Assembly (NCBI GenBank): GCA_015501585.1
Contig: JADNRY010000184.1
Location: 62,001 to 126,000 of the forward strand
Direction: 5' to 3'
Length of the DNA stretch: 64,000 bases
DNA from: Rhodocollybia butyracea
Taxonomy: Eukaryota; Basidiomycota; Agaricomycetes; Agaricales; Omphalotaceae
The position numbers were made by a program, and so were the translations under genes. Below, piece by piece: positions 46,874-57,793 of this stretch; position 1 is the first letter of the stretch, and each line of letters opens with the position of its first letter. Under the pieces are notes generated by a model that searched no databases, had not been told where the DNA came from, and saw only the letters and a list, made by a program, of their open reading frames with translations.

Positions 46874-47554
46874 TTCTTCTATGTAGTATGGAATAAGTAA
46901 GTACAATATCCCTCAGTAGTACACTTGAGTGTTAATCTACTGGATTAAATTGCACTTAGTAGTACCTGTAGAATGAGTCATACTTGTATAAGTAACAGGC
47001 TCTGATTACCTACTAGTAAAGTTACTTAAACTCACCCCAAGACAAGCCTTCAGAAGTAAGTACACTTGACTGTAATCAACTGAGGGCACTGTTGTAAGGG
47101 AGAAGTTTGAAACATACTAGATAGAAATCTAGACGGGTGAACAATTCAAGGTCAATTCTGAGTCAGATGTGAGTAATTCAGATTTCCTCCTGATGAGCTT
47201 GGGATTAGAGTGGGACTCAGCCAGAGTACTTACCCTTAATGATATCTTGGCTAGAAAGTCTGTGTTTGTCACATACTTGTTCAATGTATTCGGTACCATT
47301 TGGGCTCTTGAACCGAGCTTAGCTCGTGCCTACGCTTGAACCAATTCTGATCTAAGTATTCAAGGAGGGAAAGCCTAGCTTTTCAAAGCAAATTCCAAAG
47401 TCTTCTGAGTGAGAATAGTTAGGTTTTCTAGTGAGAGAGTCTGTCTAGCTACTCCTAAGTAATTCATCCTTTAAATACAAGCAAGAATTTCAGATTGAAT
47501 AAATGGTTTATTGAAATAAGTATGTCCTTGTGGGTGTAGTACAAGTCGTGCTAC

Positions 47555-48106
47555 ATGAACAACTGTGCATGTAGTTCAGCAAGCCATGTGGCAGTTCACT
47601 GGCACTGGGCAGCATGTACAAGACTGCCATATTTGCCATATTGGTCACAGCAATGTATTAAGCAGTTGTTCTGTGTCGAAGGGAGTACTATGGGAAGAGG
47701 AGGCCTGCCCGCCTTTTGCTTCCGACGTAGATGGGACGTGTTTCGGTCCTGGTTTAATTTATCCTCCGGTGGGGAGCTTCATTTTTCCTTGCCTCTTTTA
47801 TTTAACCTACGTATCTCATTTATCCGAGTGCCTTTCTATGACTTGGCAGTTTTGTGCATTTACTTATATATTCAGGACACGTCGTCGTTTCCCCTCAGTC
47901 GTTTACTTTATCTATGTATCTGTGGAACTCATACTTACGCTTATACATGTAGCCGTACTTATTCGCGTTTTACAGGTACTTACCGTTCTCAATACGAGTT
48001 GGTTGTATTGCACACTTCTGAGGCCATACTTATTTGTGTTTTACATTTTGTCGCTGGCTCACTGGTAAAAGGTACTGCCAGGGAGAAGAATGACTTCAGG
48101 ATATAA
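47555..48106 (+). repeat. Dispersed repeat family R2, copy 3
   Basis: 47700-47910 matches 37790-37990 in the same orientation. The long plus-strand open frames here (183 and 167 codons) run through noncoding repeat sequence in two frames at once and have no consistent protein character, so I do not call them genes. Confidence 0.55.
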
Positions 48107-48838
48107 AGATGTTTGTTTGGAAACTAGAAGAAAACTGAGATGCCACAGATTTTTCTAGTTTAGTTTCAATAGTGACACAAGATGGTAGCAATTATGACTT
48201 TGTTATGACTTTAGATTTAACCAAATATTTGGAAACCCCAGAACTGATAGCCCCTATAATAGGAGTCCAAGTAGTGCAGTGTGATTACTTATTATTTCTG
48301 ACGGCACTGAATAGTATGGGCTAGGGCTTGTCACCGTATTTGTAGCCTACGGAGTGCGGCTGTAAGTTACAGGAAATCTTCCGTACCGTAAGACCTTCGA
48401 ATGAGCTGCATTTTACCATACCGTTACGCTGTATTACGCCGTATATGACACATCATCACACACATGTATAACGACTTTTTCTTGCAATTCTGAAACAGGA
48501 GAAGCACAGAATAAGAACCTTAAGCCCTTGATACATGCAAAATAATACCATTCACCACATTTATGGGGGCAAAGGAGTTCATTGTCACGAGTGAACCTAA
48601 GGTACAGTCCGTATACGGAATACAGCCGTATTTTGCCTGTACTGTACCATAGGAGACGAGAAAATCTCCGTACTGTATACGTTACATATGGTGAAGAGCC
48701 CTATACTACTAATGGGTACACACTCTCACGTGAGGCATACATAGAGTACTTAGCCTTGTACTCTTAAGTAGCTAAGGGCATTTAACTTCTCGTCCGAGAA
48801 CAGAGCAATGGGAACAGCGGTGATAAATAAATTGGATT

Positions 48839-48950
48839 AGATTTACATAATTATAATGGGTGCCCGAGGTCCATGTCCCGATTTGGCAACATCAGTTCGG
48901 CTACGTCAAAAATCTTGATCCGAGGTGGCAGGCCCTTCTTGCTTTCCATA
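48839..48950 (+). repeat. 112-bp inverted repeat, right arm
   Basis: Partner of 46298-46409. It contains a short open reading (RFGNISSATSKILIRGGRPF) in both arms, so the arms may be copies of a conserved exon rather than transposon ends. Confidence 0.85.
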
Positions 48951-49029
48951 CATAACACACATCATAACACGCATAGACCACGAGTGAAGTTATTTGAAGT
49001 TACATATCACAAGAAGGAAGGAACACCAT

Positions 49030-50640
49030 TAACGCGTTCCAAATATGAAACCTAGCCTGACATAAGGAATATATACAGGCGCATATGGGGACGAAGGTAT
49101 GCAGGTTAAAGCAAAGACTTGGGTGCTTGTACTTACATCCGAGCGGCTCTGCGCCAAATGAGGTTCATACTCCGTGATACACTGATACGCCGGGTGTTTC
49201 GATGCGGAGGGCAGCGCCGAAGACAACGTTGGCGGACACGAAGCAACCGTTACTGTTATGGCCGCAAGCATGTGAGCGAAGGAAGAGGAAAGGAAGAGAA
49301 AGGCGAGAGGAAAGGAGAAAGGAAGCCATAATTGCATAACAGGCTAAAGGAACAACTTGGTCGAAGCACGACACGACAGAGAAGTTAATAGATATCAACA
49401 TGCAACATGTTATGTTGCGAGAGCCGTGCATGTAAATATGCGGAGATGGCTTCGATCTCGTGACAAATCGGCGCGAATCAACAAGAATCATCACGATGAA
49501 TGCTGATTCTCCTGACTCGGGAGATGACCCCGAATCTAGGTATCACCTGGATCCAGAACGGCGATCGGTGGTACTTGTAGGAATAGCTACGCCTAGGGCA
49601 CCCTTGGTCGAAAGAAGAGAAAGGAAGAAATAAGGAGACAGAGATCATATGAAGTAGGAACTCACGGGTCGATGATATAGCGCGCACGGGCTCCATGTAG
49701 CTATGTAGCTATCTATGTAATAAACAATATCAGCTAAAACCAAAAGGCCGAACGCCGTAAAACTCACCCTTTGTACCCATAATTTGTACACATAATCTGA
49801 AATACCGTCTCACTCTTCGTTCCCCTTGATATGGAAAATCCTTCCCAGAACCGCCGCTGCGCGCCGACGCCTTACATAGCTTCATACCCCTCAGCTGAAG
49901 TCGCCTGAGGACATGTACGCCAAAGGAGTCGTCCTTTGCACCGAGGTAGTAGCCCGTGCGCGTGATGTCGAGGACGAGGCGTTTGAATGGGGCGGAGACG
50001 TTGCGCGTCGCCGTGGATGGAAGAAACATCGGGTTGAATCCAGAGTTAGACTCAAGAACGGGGGGGGAATGTGGCATGTCGATGTCGATGAGGGGTAAGA
50101 TGTGCAGGATATCGCGGAGGGAATATTTAGAATATCGGATGGTACAACAGGGAAGGGCAGCGTGACTGTTGAGACTGTCGGCCAGCTGGGGATAGCGAAG
50201 ACATAGAGCCTGTCTGTTTCCGAGCACAGAAAGTGGTTAGGTAGGAAAAGAAGAAAGACGAAGGTAGACGAGAAAAGGAGGGAACGGAAAGGAAAGAAAA
50301 CGCTGAGTAAAACCCACCCGAAGTTCTTATCTTCCCCTCGAGAAAAACGGTGAGCTACGGCCACATCCATGATAATCCCGGACAAATGACGACGGCGACC
50401 AGTAGCATCACTGGCAGAGCTAGAGTTCTAGTACGACGTCGCAGGATTTCGAATAATAGCCACATCGAAGCACTACACCAGAAGCAACGAGGAGGGAAGT
50501 AGCACGGGGGTAAAAGCCTTTGACGGCAAAAAGGTGTGTTGACGCGCTCGCCCTGCGACGAGAGTTGGATGCATCGGGAAGAGGAATGGTAAGTACTGGA
50601 AATTCGAGTAGTTTCGCTCCAGACGTCCATGTGTTTTTCA
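49030..50640 (-). pseudogene. Unrecognised gene family, copy 2 (stop codons present)
   Basis: Colinear with copy 1. Blocks on the minus strand: LTVFLEGKIRTS (about 50.33 kb) preceded by an in-frame TAG at 50355-50357; SETDRLYVFAI (50.2 kb); RYSKYSLRDILHILPLIDID; NVSAPFKRLVLDITRTGYYL / GAKDDSFGVHVLRRLQLRGM (49.88-49.98 kb); GARARYIIDP with GTGAG donor (about 49.68 kb); VPPIAVLDPGDT then a TAG where copy 1 has CAG (near 49536); VVFGAALRIETPGVS and EPHLAQSRSDV (49.15-49.22 kb). Intronic and 5' flank sequence between copies is also alignable (gatctcgt-acaaatc, ctgattctcctgactcgg), so this is a duplication of genomic DNA. Two stops in conserved positions make this copy a likely pseudogene. Confidence 0.55.
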
Positions 50641-51189
50641 CTCTGCGTGCAATGTTTTTTTTTTTTACTTTGCGTTTGCCAACGAAGATCTGCAAGTCAA
50701 ATCAAGATGGATTGATACTCAAAGTACTCAAATTCACGTTGAACTCACCAGCATCACACTGTGTTTCCTGCATTCACGACGGTCCTGTAAAGGAAAGAGC
50801 GAAAAAGCAAAGAACGCAACACAGTCCCCCCGATCTGGATCTCGGTTCTTCTCCTGTCGTCATGTGGGTTACACTCGGGATCGGGAGAAGACTAGAACAC
50901 CGGGAGAACATCAAAGTGATGATATCATCACATTTTATCGATTATGCACACTCCCGCGGTGATTAACACCGCCGATAACTTAGTACTTTAGTTCCTGATG
51001 CAAACTCGGTATCACCGGAGATTCCACACTAATGTAGTTGGGATGTTATCGATAATCCAACACTACGAACAGTGCGCGCAGGGGGAGCATATTATCCCGG
51101 TTATAGATTGTATACGTTCCTACTTATACTTCTCAATCACCCCCTTGCTCCAGCGCTCCTGCTTCGCGACCACATATCTACCCCCATCT

Positions 51190-53630
51190 ATGGCCTCCTC
51201 CCTAACTACCCTCGCAGAAATCATTTCCGCTGGTATCCGTGACATCGAATCTACCTATCACAACGCAGGCATTACCCCTCCTTCCCTCGACGAACCGTCC
51301 CACCCAGCCTCTCCAGCCCCGCCAACACCCCTCGATAACAACCCCTCTCTAGACCAGCAGAAACGCCTCGTAATCGCAGCCGCCGCCCAGCTCATCGCGT
51401 CCATCCAAACTCCAGTCGACGTCCTCAAGGAATCCGTGGGATCCCTGTATACAGCCGCGACGCTGGGATTCGTCATTGATATTAAACTTGCCGATGTTTT
51501 GAACGCTTCGGGATCAAAGGTTTGTTTTTTTTTTTTTTTTTTTTTTTTGGAATCCCAAATCCCCACGATGGAATCGCTGATAACGATTTCAACTCGCCCT
51601 TGCCTTTTTTAGGGCCTGCATGTTGATGAGATCGCAGCAATCACGAATGTAGATGCGTCGCATTTAGGTGAGAATTCCCAGTCTCAGTTTGCACTTTGGT
51701 GGTACCTTATCGGCCTTTCCTCCAGCTCGAGTCCTAAGATACCTCGCAACGAGACACATCTTCCGCGAGCTCTCACCCGATGTCTTCACCAACAACCGTA
51801 TTTCCGCCCTTTTAGCGAGTTATCAACCTCTCGAAGTGGTGAACAAAAAGTAAGTAAATGAATTGTAGTAAATTCCTGCTCAATTAATTCAACTATACTG
51901 ACATACGCGACTGATCTCTTGTTACTCACAGTAAACTAGCAAGATTCGACGCCGCTCCATCTGCAGCCCATACCTCGCACTAGTAAGTTTTTTTTTTTCT
52001 CAATCAATCACTATATACTTGTACTTATTATACTTATGTTCTAAAACGCAGCGCAGACGAAGGCCTCAAAATCGCAACATTCTTCTCCTCCTACCTCCAA
52101 ACCCACAAAACCCACACCGAATACCCCAACGAATACCCCAACGAATACCCCCTCCCCTTCAACCAAGCCTTCAACACCCCCGACAACTTCTACGAGTGGT
52201 ACGAACACCCACAGAACGAATGGCGCGCGCGCCGCTTCGCAGCTGCTATGAACGGGAATGGGAAACGCTTTGCAGGGGATATCATTTCTGACGGTAAGGT
52301 CGAATTCTATAACTTATACCCTATCTGAAAAAGAAATCAATGTGTCTACTAACTCACGTTTTTCCGTTTTTCTTCAAGGAATCAACATCACCTCGTTAAA
52401 CCCAGGCGACGTAGTCGTGGACGTCGGCGGTGGCGTGGGGTCCGCGACGCTTGCGCTCTACAAGCAGAATCCCCATCTGCGGTATGTCGTGCAGGATCTC
52501 GATGCCCAGATAAGTGCGGCGAAAAAGGTGTGTGTTGGTCGTTTATTTTTAATCGGGGAATAAGGGCATAGGATTGAAGAGAGCTTTCGCTGGTTTTGTT
52601 TCGTTTTAGTTCTGGGATGAACATTGTCCGGATGCGATAAGAGATCAATCGGTTAGGCTTCAAGGTCAGTTTACTAGTTTACTGCTTACTCTCTTACTCT
52701 CTTACCCCATCTTTCATCTGTTCACACCCAATCTCTTCATCTCTCTTCACCCAATCTCAATTCCTTAATCCCCTCGATCTACCAGTCCACTCCTTCTTCG
52801 ACCCGCAACCCATCCCCAGCGCCGCAATCTACTTCCTCCGCATCGTCACGCACAACTGGCCCGACACCGATGTCAGAAACATCATGAGCCAGCTCAAAGC
52901 AGGCGCCGGGAGGGCGTCGAAGCTGGTTATATTCGATGTGCTGGCGCATCATACGTGCCGGTCTCCGAGTCTGAGTTGGGATCAGCCTCATGCGTCTGGG
53001 CCCAACGGCTCCAATGGCTCCAATGGCTCTAATGGCTCTAATGGTGGAGGTGATCATTCTCATTCGTCCGGCTCCAACGGTGGTCCCAACGGTAGTCGTG
53101 ATCATTCTCATTCCAACGGGTCCAACGGTGATGCCTCCGGTCTTAATTCGAGTTCGAGTTCGAGTTCAGTTCCGTATCCTCTGTTGGGGAATCTAGGCAT
53201 CGCAGGAGCTGGGATCGATACGATCGTTGATATGCATGTGAGTGTTTTTTTTTTTTCTTTCCAGGTTCCCAAATCCCAAATCCCAAGAATAACTATACAT
53301 ACGTATATACATATATACATATATACATATACACAACCCCTTCCTTACTTCTCAACTCAACTCAACTCTCAACTCACTTACTTCTCAACTCACTTACTTC
53401 TCAACTCAACTCTCAACTCAACTTCTCAACTCACCTCCCAACCCTAGATGCTGGCCTTATTCAACGGAAAAGAACGGACGGAAGCCGATTTCAAAAAGCT
53501 GGGTGAGGAAACGGGGTGGAAGCTAGAGAGTGTGCGGCCTGGGTGTTGGCTACGTTGGTTTATTCGTGTACTTGAGCACTTGATTGAGCTTTGGTGTTAT
53601 TTCGTGTACTTGACGGGCTTGTGTTTGTGA
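51190..53630 (+). CDS. S-adenosylmethionine-dependent O-methyltransferase (Methyltransf_2 type)
   Basis: Nine exons: 51190-51519, 51613-51667, 51726-51849, 51932-51982, 52052-52293, 52379-52527, 52610-52664, 52786-53237, 53448-53630; all junctions GT-AG and in frame, total 546 codons. N-terminal dimerisation/winged-helix part (GLHVDEIAAITNVDASHLAR, VLRYLATRHIFREL), SAM-binding motif VVVDVGGGVGSATLALY, acidic ribose-binding VVQDLDAQIS, catalytic region IYFLRIVTHNWPDTD with the expected His, and the family end motif LALFNGKERTEADFKKLGEE. Cytosolic transfer of a methyl group to a hydroxyl of a small molecule is expected; the substrate is unknown. Unusual: a 50-residue Gly/Ser/Asn/His-rich insert (SNGSNGSNGSNGG..) between DVLAHHT and GIAGAGIDT, and a hydrophobic C-terminal tail (IELWCYFVYLTGLCL). 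Confidence 0.92.
51522..51548. repeat. Poly-T run in O-methyltransferase intron 1
   Basis: About 26 consecutive T just after the GTTTG donor; a likely site of length variation. Confidence 0.85.
53290..53440. repeat. Microsatellite and CTCAACT minisatellite in intron 8
   Basis: (ATATAC)n-like run at 53296-53332 followed by repeats of tctcaactcacttac/tctcaactcaa at 53353-53440. They make this intron (210 bp) the longest of the gene. Confidence 0.85.
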
Positions 53631-54971
53631 TATTCGTGAATAACTTTGTAATATCATAGAGGTATTGAGGCACGCGTCTGCTCGTGCGAAGGAGTTTCGT
53701 AGTTCTTAAGGACTCTATTGCTCAAGTGCTATATGATAATAGGACAAAGGACGTACCGGGACTACGGTCCGTTGCAACTTACACTCCGATGGGTGGTTGG
53801 GTGAGCGGGCTGGAAATCCGGATTCTGGAATTCAATTCGGGGGATGGATCAGGGAATAGACGAGCAGAGAAGACGCCTTGGAACAGATAGAAGAGAAAAC
53901 TCTTCATGGACGAGAATAGGGATATGAAGGTAATAGGTAAGGCGGGCAGCTCAGCAGTTAGCGGTACTGTTCAAAGGAGAACGGATCTCGTCCTTGAGGC
54001 TGCGACTACTACTCAAGCACGAAGTGTGGGGGAGCCAGCACTGAGCAGGCCTAACGTTGGGACTAGAAATCTTCCGACACATTCTACGACCCTCGGACTG
54101 GTGAGTGGCATGTCCACAGCACGATGGCTCAGTCGCAAGTACTTGCGGATGCGCATCCCTACTCCGAGGCTCGAGCCATGGCCTACACATCACTAAGCTG
54201 CAGGAACAAAGGTACAAATCTTGGAGAAGCAACTAGAAACAAGATGTATTCACAGAAATATATATATCGTTAATGAGGTGAGTTGGCTCTTGAGTTCAAG
54301 ATACTTGCAACGGTACCTTGGAGTTTATTGAACTTCTCCAGGCACTGAACACAACTGCTTCGTATTATTCGGCTTCTACATCTACTGATGTGCCAGCTAC
54401 GGCTTCGGCAGTTTCAGGTTTACCGATTCTCAGTTCATTCTCTCCCTAAGCGCTTCGATTGTGTCTTCCGATATCAGGAGGACTTGTGGAGAACGGTTAA
54501 TTGACCTACGTTCTTTAAAATACTTAATGGCACGCATTCAGTTTCGCAAGCGCGAAGAGGTTCCTTCAAGGTTTGGCAGGGGCTCCAAAATGCAGTGGAG
54601 CTTATAATTTGCTTCAGAAGTCGGCCGTGCAAGGCAGGGACTCCGCCCTTCATTCGAATAAGGCTTGAGCAAATAATTCAAACTGAATTCTTGCTTCGCG
54701 GAAGGCCGAAACTAAGGGGCCTTTTATGAAATGTCGAACAACTTTGATGCGATCTTCCGCGGGCCATAACACTAAATATAGACACTGTACGGAGCAGATG
54801 CTTGTGGGCGTGACGTGGGAAGCACCAAGAGATTCTATATGGTGATGAGGGGTTGTATAATCATTAGCAGCGTGGTACTCGAATTAGACAGTATCATATA
54901 GGCTGTTACCTCATTCGCATCTCATCAATCATTCCTTCTTCTCCTTTCCCTTTGTTTACAGCCATACTCAA
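53631..54971. other. Intergenic region between O-methyltransferase and MFS gene
   Basis: Two plus-strand open frames (53684-53890 and 53906-54196) have no conserved motif and no consistent introns. No other feature supported. Confidence 0.4.
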
Positions 54972-57793
54972 ATGGCCGACCATGGCCTCGCTCAGGAAGT
55001 GCCCACCGACAGTGTATCCGACGTGGACAGAAAGCAGGAGCTCACCGACAGCGCGTCCGATGAAAGCAAAAAGCCGGAGTTGAATTGGAATACATTTTAT
55101 GAACAGAGGGCGGGGCGTTTGGTTGTTGATCCAAAGTACGTTTAACACTTGGAGTTCATGACTTTTCCTTCGTTCATAACCTATATTCAACGCAGAGAGG
55201 CCAGCATTGAATTTGGTGAGGCTATTGCCTCAAAACTCAAACTATCGGAAGACGGTACAAAGGTTCTTTGGCCGCAACCTACCGATTCCAAGTACGATCC
55301 ACAGAACTGGAGCAGCCTTCGCAAAAATATGCACTTACTCATCATCACGTTGGCCGCCATTGTGCCGGACTTTGATTCCGGAATAGGTTCGTGATTCGCT
55401 TCTTCTGTCTCGGGCTGCATTCTCTGTGGCCTTGCCTATTACCATAATGGGAATGAATCACCGTGCTTCGCCTTATAAAATTGGGGGAGCAAAGCTCAAC
55501 ACTAGTTACAGGTATCGCTGGGACTTTTCAACTTGCCACACAGTATGATACTACTACCGGGTTATCATTAATGAAACTGCGAAGTAAGTGATATTTCTCT
55601 ATAGGCCTATCGTTTATATTAGTCGTGCGGTCTAACTCGTTCTGTTTAATTTCAGCTGGAGCATTTTTCTCCTAGGTCTGTGCATATCACCCGGATCAAT
55701 CTCTGAGCCAACCTTATATTGCAACTTCCGCAGGATGGGAGGGTTGTTTGCTGTAATTTTGATTCGTCGATATGGACGTCTTCCAGTCCTGTTTTGGTCT
55801 CAGGTGAGCAGTTAAGAAACGGGAACCAGCAGAATCTCTGCTTATATGCGAACAATAGGTTTTGGCTGCAGCTTTCCTAGCAGGATGTACATTTGCTCCT
55901 AATCTCAGGACGTTTACAGGTTGGTAGCTCAATGACCCAATTATCTGCTTATGCTCATAACGTTCCGTCTCTCAAGTGATGCGTTGCCTTACTGCTCTGT
56001 TTGGGTTCGTCACTTCTTATTTTGGGGTCAGATATTCTTCGTCTCTGACCTTTTTATACGTGTTTAATAGGACTGCACCGCAAGTTACCGTAAGTTTATA
56101 TTTGCTCACGTCGGAAACTGATCTGACCAGTTCATTTACTTAGGGACTCTATGTTGTAACGGATCTATTTCCGTTTCATTTACAGGCTCGGAAGGTATGC
56201 GCTCTCTTCACACAAATTTGTCGACATGCTGAGCAGCATCATATAATACTTAGCTCAATATCTGGACGATGGGCTTTATCCTAAGCCCGTTCATTTCACC
56301 TTTCGCATTTGGGTTCCTGGTAGCACGGCTATCATGGAGGTGGGCATATGGAATTGGATCCATCTATGGTGCCATCGTTTGTATACTTATCATGCTATTC
56401 ATGGAGGAAACGTAAGTGAGGCATGTATGTTTCCTTGGTAATATTAAATCATTCTCCACAGTATGTATGATCGCAACATTGACCCCATCCCCGAGCCAGC
56501 TGAAGAGGGATTTTCGTACCGGTTCAAAACGCTTATAGGCATTACTGGCTACAAGATGAGCAAATACCGCTTGTCTTGGTATGAAGCCACAGCCTCCCTC
56601 TTCAGAGTGGTGTGGCGTCCGCATTTACTGATTATCCTTGTCTTTGAGGTCAGATATATTCTTTGAACTATGAACGATTCCTTTTCTCACTATTATCAGG
56701 CCCTGGTGTTTGGATTTAGTATTGGTATTAATGTTACTACCCCCGTGTTTCTGGGAACACCACCGCCTTTGGATACGGCTTCTCGCAGTTTGCTATCGCT
56801 GGTAGTTATGGGACGGCACTGGTGTGTACGATTTCTTTTCTGCTTGTTTATAGTCTATTCACTTATCTAGGTGGGAATTATTATCGGTGAACTTATTGGT
56901 CGATTCAACAATGATTATATCATGAATGTCAGCATCCGGCGAAACAATGGAGTTTTTGAGGCTGAGAGTCGACTCTGGTATGTGTTCTTTCCTGCGTCTG
57001 AAGGTAGATATAACGTAAGCTCGAACAGGGCCTGTTATGTTGGAATACCTCTCTACATTTGCGGGTTTGTTCTTTTGGGGCATCTTTTCAGAACCAGCTC
57101 AGCCCTGGAGCATTCATTATGGGCTTCGGGATTTCAATGGTTGCTGTGATGATTATCACAGTTGCGGTGTGTACGTAGTGCTACCGGTAAACGTCAACTA
57201 GTACCTCAGCTGATTTTTCTTTCGCCAGATGCATATTGTAATGACTGCTTCCCACAACATCCAGTACGTTGCTTTACACATGAAATAAACTGGCCATAAA
57301 TTCACATCATCCAGGGTGAAATCAGTGCTCTGGTCAACCTTGCACGGACTCTTGGAGGTATGTTTGGTTCTCTTCTGAAAAAATATCTTGCAATACCATA
57401 TTAATTAATGATTATAATAAGGTTTTGCAGTAGCATACTTCCAAATACCTTGGGCAGTGAAGAATGGAACTCTACAAGTATTTGGAGTGGAATCTGCGTA
57501 AGAGAATTGTCAAGTACTTGCAGAGATACAATTACTGACCAGCATTGTTATTCAGGGTCGTGACTGGCCTATTTTTCCTGTGTGTACCGCTGATTCAGAT
57601 TAAAGGGCGTTATTTCCGCGTACGTATTCGAAAGAAGTGGCCCGGTTCTATATTTCTGATATTTAATACTTTGTTTCTAGGAGAGATTTTCATTGTAAAT
57701 AAATTTCCACCTACTTTTACTGGAATAAATAAATGCGCTACCAAGGCAGGGAGTTCCACTGTCTTACCAGTTAAGTGCTCTGCCAATATATAA
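54972..57793 (+). pseudogene. MFS transporter (fungal DHA1/SV2-like), with several one-base frame breaks
   Basis: About 14 exons. Start MADHGLAQEVPTDSVSDV. Cytoplasmic N-terminus with YDPQNWSSLRKNMHLLIITL; TM1 (HLLIITLAAIVPDFDSGIG); loop motif VILIRRYGRLPVLFWSQ (the MFS GxxxDRxGRR-type loop); TAPQVTGLYVVTDLFPFHLQ; LNIWTMGFILSPFISPF; WRWAYGIGSIYGAIVCILIM; central loop; then FGFSIGINVTTPVFLG, GELIGRFNNDYIMNVSIRRN, AYCNDCFPQHPGEISALVNL, RTLGGFAVAYFQIPWAVKNG. Exports or imports small molecules by proton coupling in relatives. Frame breaks (one base short each) at about 55559 (GGG), the junction near 55733, 56766 (CCGCC-TTT, in FGYGFSQFAIAG) and 57088 (TTTTC-AG). Unless these are assembly errors, no full-length transporter is made. 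Downstream neighbour of the O-methyltransferase, same strand. Confidence 0.8.

Noticed and set aside
47555..48106. 183- and 167-codon plus-strand ORFs
   Set aside because: Two overlapping frames in a dispersed noncoding repeat; composition is Cys/Tyr/Phe/Leu-rich as expected for T-rich noncoding DNA and no motif is present.
50998..51189. N-terminal extension of the O-methyltransferase frame
   Set aside because: The extension is unlike the family; MASSLTTLAEIISAGI at 51190 is the usual start and gives a total length in frame over nine exons.
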